Of a DNA stretch of 64,000 nucleotides, positions 39,001 to 52,100 are shown piece by piece. Under the pieces are notes generated by a model, which was not told the origin of the DNA, made no database searches, and saw only the letters and a list, made by a program, of their open reading frames with translations. The DNA is from Escallonia rubra (taxonomy: Eukaryota > Streptophyta > Magnoliopsida > Escalloniales > Escalloniaceae). Position 1 is the first letter of the stretch. Each line of letters opens with the position of its first letter. The position numbers and the translations under genes are program-made. Where the stretch lies: the NCBI GenBank assembly GCA_033065855.1, contig JAVXUO010002792.1:248001-312000 (forward strand), given 5' to 3'.

Positions 39001-42000
39001 GTGGTGAGGGGTCCTCGTGCCGGAGCACTACGAGCGGAGCCCCCCGTGAGCCTGTCGGGTGATTGTGCCGGCGATGGCTTCGGGGTCGTGAGCCCATCCT
39101 GCTGCGAGAGCCGGCAGCCCGTCGGTTGATTGTGCTGGCGAGGGCCGGAACCCCCGGTTGAATGTGCCAGAGAGGGCCTTAGGGTTGTGAGCCCGTCCCG
39201 CCGCGAGGGCCGGAGCCCGTCGGTTGATTGTGCTGGCGAGGGCCAGAGCCCCCGATTGAGTGTGCCGGCGAGGGCCTAAGGGTTGTGAGCCCGTCCCGCC
39301 GCGAGGGCCAGAGCCTGTCGGTTGATTGTGCTGGCGAGGGCCGGAGCCCCCGGTTGAGTGTGCCGGCGAGGGCCTTAGGGTTGTGAGCCTGTCCTGCCGC
39401 AAGGGCCGAAGCCCCCGGTTGAGTGTGCCGGCGAGGGCCTTAGGGTTGCGAGCCCATCCCGCCGCGAGGGCCGGAGCGGCGACGAGTGTCGCGGAATGGT
39501 ACCAAGATGCCGATGCACGTCCGTGCGTGACGGTTGTTGCGGCAACGATGTGCGGGCGACAACGTGCGTCACGCGACCACTGGTGATGAGTGAGCATTGC
39601 AGAATGCGTTGAGTGAGATGATAGCAGCGGCAAGCAGGTTCCCTCCCCCAAAGACATGGGTGGTCGACCCCCTGTGAAAGAGGGTGGCCGACCCCCTTCT
39701 CAGGGGGGTGGCCGACCCCCTTCTCAGGGGGGTGGCCGACCCCCTTCTCAGGGGGGTGGCCGACCCCTCGGGGGGAATCTGCACTTTGAGTTTGATCGTC
39801 GTCCTGATGCTCGAGGCACAGAGCGCTTTGACCGATTAATGATGTTGAGCAATTTTGACTGACAAGCGGGTGACGTGTCGTGCAATAGGGGTCCCTTAGC
39901 GGGCCCTGGGGTGCGGTCCAAATAGGTTGTGAACAGTTGTTAACATGTTGTTAATATGCTGATTGACAACAAAAGGATAAGTGGTGAGTTATGAATGTGG
40001 TGAGTCGCCTAAACTGTTGGGTGGCTATATGGTCTACTTTAACCTCCTATCATGTGGCAAAAAATGGAAATATGGTGGGACACCTCCCCTTGGAATTGTT
40101 AAGTGCATAAGCCAGTGATGTTGCTGGGGGCAAACTATTGACAATTACTGTTGTCTGTCAAACAATGGGAAGGAGAACAACGAGACAAACTTCTCACCAA
40201 GTACAATACTCTGCACTCCGTATCAACCTCCTTACCCATGATATGTAGTCCTTATTGCAATATACCAATTTTTTTGTGACTTTTCTACAATTGAAAAAAC
40301 AAATTGAGCCCTTTCCGTAATATTAGAAAGTTTTGGTGGGCTTTGAATAAGTACCTTAAGTCTGGGGGGTCTTGGTGTAATTTGCCAATTTAGGGCTTGA
40401 TTAAATCAGTCGCTCTTCTGTTCAGCAGCCTCCTTGCTACTTCCTTCTCCAATCCTATCCTACACACGCACCTTGGTTGGGTTTTCGATCTCCTAATTCC
40501 GTACGTGTTAGGTTTTCTTGGCTATTAGTCATCTACATCATACTTGTCTTTTTTTGGAGGTTTGATTAAGACCTAGTTTCTTTTTCTTTTTTCTTTTTTT
40601 GGTTTTTGGTGCTAGGTCTTGCGTGAGTGCAAATCGCGTAACAGTTGCATGGGTTTAGCTTTTGCCGAAGCGCTCAAGTAAGGTAAGCGGTTCCTGATCT
40701 TTTGTTGTGGTAAGGGATTTCTTGCACAAACTAAATGAGTTTTTGTATTTGATAACTTAACTATTCCTCATTCTCCTCATTGAAGTAAATTGTCGTAGGT
40801 ATACTGTTACATCAGCCTATTTAGCTTGGCCGGAGAATTGCACAGTAGTTTTATTTCTGTTCTTTTGGCTACTTAATAGATTGCAGATTGCCCATCAATG
40901 TACTGTGTGCATGCCACGTGCTGGCAAGTTATGCTCTCTATTTTTACTTCATCATTCCATTACTAACTTACTTTGATAAAGTTCTATGGTCCTTGTCTTT
41001 ATTGAATAAAACATTATTTAATTCTTGATCCAGTCTCCTTTTTTGAACAGCCATTCAGCAATACTCATTCCAAGTATTTCTCTCCCAAGTTGGTCTTCAC
41101 ACGTTGATTCGGCACATGGCATTGTTCTGGGCAATTGCCTTACCCAGGGTTTTATTATTAAACCTGATACTTTACCATTTCAAGTTGCTACTGCATCCTA
41201 AACCCATTAAAGATTTATTATTTCAGAGTATGTGTAGCACTTTCGTTTTCAATTCTGAAATTGAAAGTAATTATGATATCATGAACTCCATATTTTGTAC
41301 TCGTCAATACGAGACTAATGTTGACTATGTCTGAACAACTCTCAACTTCAAGAGGGTCCTACGGACACATTTGTTTATATGCTGGCATTCAGTGGACGCC
41401 TAGCACGCTACTTGTATGCATATGTTTAATGTTTGTATGCTTGATTCGACATCTGGGTCTTTATGAACAACATAGTCTATGTATTCTTTCTCATGCATTC
41501 CATGCATATTACATATATGCATAAGGTAAAAATGCTAAATGGCGTTTATTTCGTTACTTGGCACATCATTTGATTTTTTGAAATCATTGGTTATTGCCAT
41601 TCCATTCGTTTAACTTTGCCTTCATGCCTCTAGCATTTTGGTACCTTATTGGGCTATTCGAGCTCGCCCTATTCTTTATCTGCCCCGTCATAGGTGAAAG
41701 AGGTGACTAAAGGCTCCGGCAACTTTAGAGTTTTGAAAGTTGTTCTTAGTTGATTGAACTACTTGTCTTTAATGTGAGAATTTACCAAGATGTGGGTAAT
41801 TTGATTGGGGTTTGTGTAAGTTGTTTTAGTCGCTGCGTTTAGTACATTGTGTTGTGAGGGATTCTTAGGAGAATTGATTCTCTTAGAGAGATTGTGGTAC
41901 ATTGGCTCAATTCAGGACTTTGATTTCAATCACGGCTTTCCAGGCACAACACATTAAGATTCGTCAAGTATAGAAATTGGCATTTGAATGACAATCTATG

Positions 42001-45000
42001 TTACATGGACTCTTCAGAATGCGTTAAGTACCCATATAGGACACTCGACACTTGGACATGGGTATGCCATATGTGTCGGATACATCTCATAGGATATGTC
42101 ACTATGAACACTAAGTTGTACTGTTTCTTTAATTCGTTATTGCTTTGAGATGAGACAAGCTATAAAACACCATTTTCCGTTGGAAATAACAAACAATTAA
42201 TGATCGATATGAATATTTTGCCGTGTCCCAGCATCTTTTGTATTAAAAATTAGACGAATCCGACACTAGGACACGTATCCAAGCTGGACACTCGTACTGA
42301 GTCCATATAACATAGATGACAATAAAGGAAGACATAACAAAGTAACATCAGGAGAAGGCTGAATATGGTTGCTAATGCTTATCTACAGTTGACTTTATCA
42401 GATGACTTGTTCAAAGTTTTTCAAACTTTTCTCTTTTGAGATATTGATTTACTACTTGGATCAGACAGCTATCACTAAAACATGCGTTTTACACAAAATT
42501 TAAACTGTCACTTTGTTACAGTTGCAAATAAATCATGCAATTAGAAATGTAAAACATATGAAGCAATACTCCTCAGTATATTATTATGATTGATGTTTTA
42601 TGTCTAAACAGACCATAGGATAAGATTGCATATTACTGTAAGATAAGAATATAATATACCTGCTCAGGAGAACAAAAGCATAGTCCTCAAGTCCAATCTC
42701 ACATAGACGCCACTGTACAAAAACAATTTAGTGAGCAGCAGACAATTAGGTTCTCGGTTGAATAACATATTTCATCAGAGAAACAACGGAAAAAAAGATC
42801 ACCTTTTGGCGCATTGCTATTGCAGCATCAGGAGCATCATTGCGAAGACCGCTTTCTAGACCCCGTACAATTACTTCTCTCAGACCATCCAAAGATTGTA
42901 CAGTCTCAAGCAACAGCCTCATCTGGTCACTCTTCAAACAATTGTGCATGTCTTCCAAATGATCCAAAGCCTAAAACAACAGATAATCATATAACAGCGT
43001 TCCTCGTCAGGAAATTAATCAACAACATCCACCAATATAAGTATCAAGATGCAAGATGCTGATTCTTGTTTAAAAAACTAAACTAAAAAGAGGCTTGCAT
43101 TTTGCATATGGTAAATCACGAATGGCAACCGTATGAAAAGTAATGCCATGGTTAACTTTCACATTTTGTTTTGTTCTTCGTGCTTTCCAAATCATCTAGA
43201 TAATCTTTCAGGCTATGTTTGGACAGCCATTTTGATGTTTTAATTGCTTTTGCTCTAAAAATTGTTGTGCTATTTACTAACTTAAAAGAACAAAATTTAC
43301 TTGTTTCAAACACCTGTTCACTTCTTCGTAGCAAATATACTAACAACCCTTCTTGAGTTCACCTCATTGATTGTGACTTGGAAAGTGTACAGCACAGAAC
43401 GTTTTCATAATCTTTACAATAGTATTAAATTACATCTCATTATGTTGATATTCTTTGAAAATGGTACATGCTAATTACCTGTGTAATTCTTTCCTGAAAA
43501 AGAATCTTTTCACCCACCCTTCCAAATATATGAAAATGAATATAATGAAAAAGCTAACTAAACACAGCCTTTGTCCATGATTCATTTTCTTTTCAGTTTT
43601 AGCAGTCTACATACTCGAACTCCAAGGACAATATCTGGACACTAGCCCAAACGAGAACAAAATGATGATAATAAGCTGGTAAGTGAGCATGAAGCGCAAC
43701 ATATTTGTAATCTGAATTAAAGAAGGGAAACATGTAGACATTTGTGGCTGAAGCTGCTGCAAGTTTGGCCAGCATGAGAATAGTCTAACTGATTGTTCAA
43801 GATGGATGCTTTACTATAATATTTCCTTAAGAAAGAGGTTGCATTCAGATGTGTCATTTGATTAACTAATCAGTTAGACCACAGATTGCTGAACCTACTG
43901 ACATATGTATTTTGCCTTTAGGATCATCCAATGAATGGGATGAAAGGGTATCAATGTAAAGAGAAGCAAAGTAAACATTCAACAGCCTTTACCAAATATT
44001 ATCAACTATTAATCAGGTCTATCAACTACTGGATTATAAGGAATATTCATATTGCAAAACCATTGGGAAGCACATAGCAGCAAACGCGCTGGAAAATAAA
44101 AAGGAAAGTAAAATGAAAAAACCAAATCCGTAATGAGAATATTCAAAGTCACACCTATACAAAATGGTAAAGACGTCAATTTGCCTCATTAACCATTCAA
44201 CACAATAAAAAATCAGTAGCCGTAAATTACGCATTGTCAGTTCTGGGGAAATAGAAAGAAGCGGCCAGAATCAATAATTTTTAAGTTCTCAGTTCCAGTA
44301 AGTCACCTTAAAAACTTATTCAGAAGTTGCTCTCTAGTAATTTACTGCAAACACGTCAGCCATCCCAAATCCAAAAAAAATTACATAACTATCCCTAGGG
44401 TACCATTTATCACCCAGAATAATAAAGTATGGAGCACAAGAAAGAGATACTTGCCATCCAAGGAGGGTCCAACTACACCTAGATATGCCATCTATTGCTT
44501 TCCCAACAAATATAAGAAAATACACATAAAGCAGCTGTCTTCCACCCTATCCTTCACACATCCTGGAACGACCCTGATCCAACGTCCTAAGCCCGGAAAC
44601 AGAAGAACAATGAAAGACCATGTGATTTACACTCTCTTCGCGTTATCGTAGCTATTGACAATTATCTTCTTCCGCTTCGGTAGCTTGACAATAGTCAATC
44701 ACATCAAGCGAAGCTACGTTTAAATGACTCCAGTTTATAAGATTTAATAAGTACCCAAGTATACAACTCAAATGCATTAAGAATCCTTCTTGAGCGCATA
44801 AGGCAAGCCGATGGTATCTCTCACAGTGATCATGAAATCTTCCCTACGACTACACCTTTTGTTAAGTGACTAACTCGCTTGGAGCACACAATTCTTATTG
44901 CTCCTAAAGGAAGTTGGAAAACATTTTTCTACAGGGAAAGTCTACTTCCATACTAAGTATTATCCTTTTCCACACCCACATGTCACTAAAAGAAATTGTA

Positions 45001-48000
45001 ATAACATAATATTCGCCAATTAGCAGCAAAACGTGTTTAGGAAAGGCATATTAGGGTTTGGAAATAGACACTCCCAATAACTTTCCCGTTTGTCGCCAAC
45101 ATAACTTACGTAACTCCTAAAAAGTCTTGTCAACAAAAGTAAGAACACAAGATGTATTTTGGAACAATATTCCTACCAAACTCCTAGTAAGTCAAGAATA
45201 TTTGAGAGTAAAAAAATGACAACTGTTATGATAGTTAAAAAAAAAAAGGCAATCCCTGTATCTTCTTCATAACAAATTAAAACACAGTTTTCTTAGTTAG
45301 ATCTATTTTCTTTTGTATCTTTAGCAGAGTTTGAAAGGTTGCATAACTCTTTGTAGCAAAAATTGGAACAAAGTCCTCTTTTGGATCAAAACAAACTCAT
45401 AGGAAGGTTGGCAAAAGAGAGAGTTTACCATGACAAAATCAGAATAATGTAGAAAAACTCCATACCATGTTCAATTAAATCAAGAACACTATCAATTTCA
45501 AAAACTTACCGACCTAAACCTTCAGTATTTAGGTACAATGGTATAGCACGTACATATGCATGTGTAATCTTCTCTCCAGCATGTGTTGTATTTGGATACA
45601 AGGGCTATTATTTAGTCCCCAATGACGGCAGCCTCGTGGGCTAATCAACAAAAAAAAGGTTCTAAAAATTGATCTTGCTACCAGTCATAAAAACAAATTC
45701 TACTGATATTATACAATAAAGCAGGTTAAGGATTTGAGGTTGTGAACATATATAATCATGCTTCACTTGCAATTGCGACAAAATCATATCGTAATCTTTG
45801 AGCAAATCTTGAGCTAATGGCCAAAGAATCATTGGTTAGCCTGGACATGAGGGCAAGTGGAACTTTTTCCCACTGGAAATTAGAAACCAAAATGAGACTG
45901 CAACCATCAAGTGGCAGAATAGAACCGAAATCATCGCAATCATCAGAACTGGAAATATATGATGCTATGATACCATAGTTACATCACAATAAAGTATATG
46001 ACTAAGAAGTAGAAAAGGAATACAACACGAAAAATTGAACAGTGACAACGATAAAGGCACTGACAACATACCTTCTTGCATTCAAGAAATAATGAAAGCG
46101 AGGATAATCTCTCTTCATTAAAAGATCCTCTTATCGCTTCAAGTTGTTCAGCAAGGCTGCAACAGTGCATAATCATAAAAATGAGTAAATAAGCCAATAA
46201 AAGTAGTTAAGGATACGTTCCCAATGTACAACTTAGTGGGCATCTAATATAGACTTTGATTACTGGCACTTAAATTTCCCTTTTCCTTTGCCCTTTCCTT
46301 TTCAGTTTCATCTTCACTTTCCTTTTCATTTCTTTTTCATTCTTTCTTTTTTTTTTCTTTTGCTTTTCTTTTTTTCTTTGCTTAATAACAGCTGAAGGAT
46401 AGAACTTGTTTTCTATAAAAGTCGGAGATCTTTTATCAAGAAAATAGAAGTGCTTGCCATGCTCAAGAGGATTCCAACTAAGATTGCATATGATGGGCCT
46501 GTAGTAGGAGAATCATGTGTCTATATAACTCAATGTAGAAGCAGCTATACTTTAAAGTATAGCACTCTTCTTAGCCCAAAAAATGAAAAGGTTGCATCAA
46601 TTTGATACATATCGCCATAACTCTTTACCGTTCACAAAAGTCTCATCCTAAGTTCTGATAAGTGCTAGCAAGGAAATCTCAGAGACACAAGCAACAATAG
46701 CAAATGTATTTCCAGAAAGAAGAACAGCCGAAAGAATTTCTGACGTGGAAAATCACATACACCACATAAAGGTGGATGATTCAAGGTTGAGGTATAGTTG
46801 TGACTAAGGCCTTGTTTGTTTCACGGAAATCATTTTTCGGTAAGGATTTCCGCATTTTCCGGTGTTTGGTGCATGGAAATCGTTTTCCGGAAAAAGTTTT
46901 CCGCATTTTCCTGTGTTTGGTGCATGCATAAGATTTTCCAACGGAAAATAATTTCCGATCACACTTATTTTGAAGAACAAAATGTTGGAAAACCACTTTC
47001 CGATTAAAACTCGGTAAGTCATTTTCCGGACCAATGAACCCCCCCCCCCCCCACCCAGCGGACCCTCCCAAAACCCCCACACCCACACACACCCCAACAC
47101 AGACAAGCCCGCCCGCAACCACCCCCCCCCCCCCAACCCCCCCCCCCACACACACACACATGCACGCGCGCGCACACCCCCTATACCCATGTCCACACAC
47201 TCCCATCGCCCCACCCCCCACCGCCACACCCCACCCACACCCATACCCACACCCACCCATGCACCCACACACACAAACACACAGCAACGCCCAAACAGCG
47301 GAAACAACAAGAAGCAGATCTTGTTTTTGGTATAGGTAGTTGTATCATTGTGCGACACCCAAACAGCGGAAAATGAAATTCATGAAAATATTTTCAGGTA
47401 ACTGCTATTTTCCGGGAAGCATATTCCAGAAAGCGTTTTCCGCGAGGCATTTTCCATGAAACAAACTGGGCCTAAGTTCAAAATTTTCAAATTCATGATC
47501 TTCGACGTAAAGTTTCTATACAAGGGGAGTAGTTGTCCAAACGACCATCTTCACCAAAGTAAAGGATAAGACATCACTAATTGGAAGATATGTGACTTTT
47601 ATGATTATTCTTATAGCTTGTAATTAAAAATAAGCTGCTTCAATATCATACCATATACGAATAAATATATGTTACAGAAGACAAGTATAGATCTACACAA
47701 AGCAAGAACAATTAGCAATGACTAAAGGCCAGAACATGACTGGGAGTAAAGGTTATCAAACAAACAAGAAGGACATGTACCCAACCTTCCAGCATTGAAG
47801 AAATCTTTGAGTTCATGATGAAATATCTTGAATTGTTCAACAAATGCTTCACTATATTCTCCCTGATTTTTCGTAATTCTTGCAAGCATTGCTTGGGTAG
47901 CAATTAAATCCTCTGGGCCAGCATTGCGGTGAAGCTTATTTTGTATCGTATGTTTGATTTCTTGCTGCAGTAGATATCGAAAACAATTAGAATATGTTAC

Positions 48001-49147
48001 CTGCATTAGAATAAGTTCACCTAGTGTTTCGCGAATTATGACCTTAAGATCATGAGGGATATCACCCCTATGAGCAATGTCCCTAATACGTGTTAGGGGG
48101 ACTGATGCAGTAAATTCTGCCTTAAAAGATGGTAAACATGGATGAATCTTGCGGATGACAAGTATCTCCTGCATATTATAGACAAGAAATGTGAAATGAT
48201 GACAAACTTATAAAAGCAACATTTAAATAGGAATAAGCTTGGAAATGGGAAAAAAGAAAGAAAGAAAAAATACCAGGTAGAATACTGGATATGAAGTCTT
48301 CATCTTGATGGGGGATAACCAAATAATATAGGTCTAGTACCATTTTGACTTAATACTCGCGTCATATAAAAAGGAAACTAAGAACTGCAGACATCTGAGT
48401 AGTGGGCCTGAAGGTCATTACTTGGGAGGTCCTTGGCTTATAATATGTCATCGCATTTCTAACCATGTCACCTCACATTTTGACTACAATAGTGTTGCCT
48501 GGAAGAGAGGGGGCCACATGCCCTAGATTGTTGCATGGTTGGGGGTGACTTATGTTTCCTTCCTATGCAGATAAGGAAGCTCTAAAATCGTGTCAATCTT
48601 TTACAAGGAAAGAGATAATTACAGAAACTTGTCTCAATTCTGATACATAAGTTGTCTAATTACTTGATGAGAATATGTTGCATAAGTTGATCATGCCAAG
48701 AAAAATTGTTATAAACTCCTAAACTCCTAGACTATTGCGTGGTTGCGAAATCTCCGTCTTACTAGATTATCTTATCCTCTTCTACCAATGGTGCAAAGGA
48801 ATTAATTCCAATTAACCTTAAGTCATGGCATTTCATCTGAAGAAAGTATGGGGATTGCTCGTTTTTATATTAAAAAAAGTGGAATCTCAAGATCATGCCT
48901 CGCCGTATAAAGCCCCAATACTTCATATAGATTCTGCGGGTTTGGGTTGACACCCAGAACTTAGGTTTTGAGCTTGAAAAATTCTAGCTTTCCACAATCT
49001 CTCTTTCTCCTACTTCTAGTGCTGCTGATGGTTGAAATGACATTAAGGATAATATAGTGTGAACCCCTTCTAAGGCTTCTGCATTTTGTGAATGTTTTGA
49101 TTGCTAAATCAACTGATATATGCGATACTTACCAATATTAATACGTT

Positions 49148-49191
<44 letters not shown>

Positions 49192-52100
49192 CATATGAAT
49201 TGTTGTGTGAGGATATGTGAGAACTAGAAAAATTTTGAGATGAAGACACGAACTATTCAAAACTACATAGTCAAGACGGTGCCTCAATTCCTCTTGCTCC
49301 TTCAAAAATTCCCCGTAGTCCATCTCTAGAATTTCGGCCCGTTCAACCACCTTGGCATAAGTCGGAAGCTTTAGAGCCAACAATCTGTTCTTGATGCCGC
49401 GCTTCAATCCCTTCTCAAATCTTCTTGCCTTACGATTTTCGGTGTCAACCAAATGCAGGGCATTCCTTAGAGAATATCGTCAACAACTGCAATGCCACTC
49501 TCATTGATGATAAGCTTTGCTCGAGTCAAAAGTGTGATAAGGAGGCTTGTTTAAAGCCACTAGTGAAGAAGTATAACAGCAGTTGCGCATGAATTTTGTG
49601 GATGTCTAAAAGTAATGGGTTTGAACAGCTTAAATTCCTAATCTAGGTTAAAATTAATTAATAAAGATTAGATCATATTAGTTGCCCGTTCACTTGCAAA
49701 GTCAAAGGTGCTGAGTGAATAGAAGGGGGTTTGATTCTAGTTAGCGAGATACTTTGTGTTCCTACAGTTTTGAAAGACTGACTAATCCAACAGTGATGCA
49801 CAATCTGTGTTAACATATTAACAATGTTCGACTCTCCATAGTTTATGAAGAGCTGTAGCTTGACATGTGAAGAAGAGCTCTGATTGGTAGTGGTCATGAT
49901 CCTTGTTGACAGCAATGATCATTGATGATAGAGCTTCTGTTATGAACGGCAGAAGATAATACTCATTGTGGTCGGGCAGCATGAAAACTGCAGTTAAGTG
50001 TTTGACTAAAGTTGGAATAAACATAGTTTTACTCTTCTTGGATGAATTCGATGGACGCTCGGATGAATCTGCAGCTGCATTTCATAGGCCCCTATGGAGT
50101 TAACTTGGTTTGATCTCAAATTCTGGATGTCGGTAGCCCCTTTGGGCTCTGGCATATGCACCCATTTCTGACAAGTTACTGTACCATTAACATGCAGCAT
50201 ATTATACGTACAATGTTCAAGAAATATATAACTTCTGTGAGCTATCTCCAATGGCTAGATGCTTGGTAGCAAATTTAAGGCTTTCAGAGACACATAAGGG
50301 TGCGGAAATTGCCTAGCCCTGGAACTTGGTAGCAGACTATCGCTATCAAAACAATTGACTGCATCCTTCATTTCATCATACATACGGATGACGTGCGAAT
50401 ACCAAAAGCACATGAGAGGTTTATGTACAAGGAAGAAACTTCTACAATATTAATTGCTAGACTAGAAAGGCCTTTGGAGAACCACGCCTCATCTTTATGT
50501 GAGCCAATGTAGAGAAATAAAAATCCAGCATTATATGCCGAAACACAAAATTACTTTGTATTCTTGTTTGGATCTAACAAATAAGGTGTCAAGAAACACA
50601 ATGATAAAAAAACTAAAGTAAAATGCAAGTAATGAAAGGAACGAGACAAGAAGCCATGAACATCAATATTCTGTTGTTTAAATGCGCCGCTTTGTGTGTG
50701 TGTGTTCGTGTGTGTGGTTTGGGTTGTGGGGTGGGGGGGCGTTGTTTGGGTTCAGGTAAAATGTAAAGCCATTTATACATATCCTTGAATATAATAGCAT
50801 GAGGGAAAAAGAAATATTTCCCGATACAGAGTATAAAAAGTTTGTAATCAAGGTATCTATTATATGTTTGAGAAAAAACAAAAGCAGAAAAGAAACAGGA
50901 AATGGAAATGGAAGAGATGAATCATGCACTCCTTGTTTTAACTCAAGACATATACCACAATAACAAAAATGGGCAAGTAACGGTTATGTCAATTGTCAAA
51001 CAAGATAAACTAATGATAGGCCACCTGAGGTGAAGTGTCTTTCCGAGAGGAAATTCTTTCCAGTTCCCGAAAAATAAGCCTAGAAATCTCAGCATGCCTG
51101 TTGGGCCGGTGATGACCTCCATCTTCAAAGCAAGGAACTTGCCCCGTGTTTATCCACTGCATGCAAGAATCAGATCTATGAAGTGAAAAGGAATCAATCC
51201 ATGAAGTGACTCTTGTAGATTGAACAGAAAACCTTCAGATAGATGGCTGAATATATGAGAGCCTCCAATCGATGCCCACCCTCCAAGGTAGAAACTACTA
51301 GCTCGCGGACGACTTCAAGCTACAACAAGAAAGACACGAGAAATGAGATAACAGCAACAATTGGTCTCCAACTTTCTCTCAACTAAGGCTGCAACAACCA
51401 TAACCAATGAATAGGAAAAGGCAGCAGAATTGTCTCAAAGAAAGGTCAATTAAACAAAGTGGATGGAAACAATAGAGATATTAGCACTAAGAGCATTAAA
51501 TCGCTTAAACAACATGATACACCCCGCAACACGAGCAAAATGAAATATGCCATCATAATGCTACTAGTGACTTAGTTCTGAACACATGTTTGCTTCTTTA
51601 GTCTTCTATGGTGAAAAAACACTTAAGCTTCTATATTGCCTTCTTTTCTGATAATTCTTTTGTTAAGTTCAAACCACAGGATGTTTATCATCTCCGAGCC
51701 GCCAAAGAATTAAAGCTTGCTTCTGCTTCCCCCGACAAGTCACATGCAGCAAATCTGGCTCCACCACCATCCCCTCGGTCCTTTAGAATTTTGAAACCAC
51801 CATACAGGTTTTCTTTTCTTGTTTCTCCCTTCAGCGCTCCCATCCTTCGCTCCTTTAGACAAACTATTATGAGTGATTGTTGGAGTAAGGATATGCAGGA
51901 AGAACTTGATGCCCTAGGTGAGAATCACACATGGGATTTGGTTCCTTACCCTCCTCGTGTCACATCTGTTGGATGCAAATGGGTCTGCACCACCAAGCTT
52001 CACTCGGATGGTACACTAGATCAGTATAAGCCTAGGCTTGTTGCTCTTGGTAATCGACAAGAATATAGGGTTAATTATGATAAGATATTTGCAGCGGTAT

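Larger units (their letters stand above)
38150..40060 (-). mobile_element. LTR-like G+C-rich element in intron 9
   Basis: G+C-rich block, unlike its surroundings, with two minisatellites upstream of a minus-strand TATA box and a CT-rich leader, the layout of an LTR (tandem repeats in U3, then promoter). Its ends are not identified and no gag or pol is present. Related text lies at 61620-61910. Confidence 0.4.

Noticed and set aside
39028..39657. 209-residue minus-strand protein rich in Arg, Gly, Thr and Pro
   Set aside because: Most of it translates the 40-bp G+C-rich minisatellite, with no domain.
46781..47358. Gly/Val/Cys-rich open frames
   Set aside because: They lie in C/CA-rich low complexity inside a Tourist-like MITE.
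47965..48000. 36-nt intron using the GTAACA donor inside intron 5
   Set aside because: Too short for a plant intron; the 78-nt intron restores the family junction exactly.
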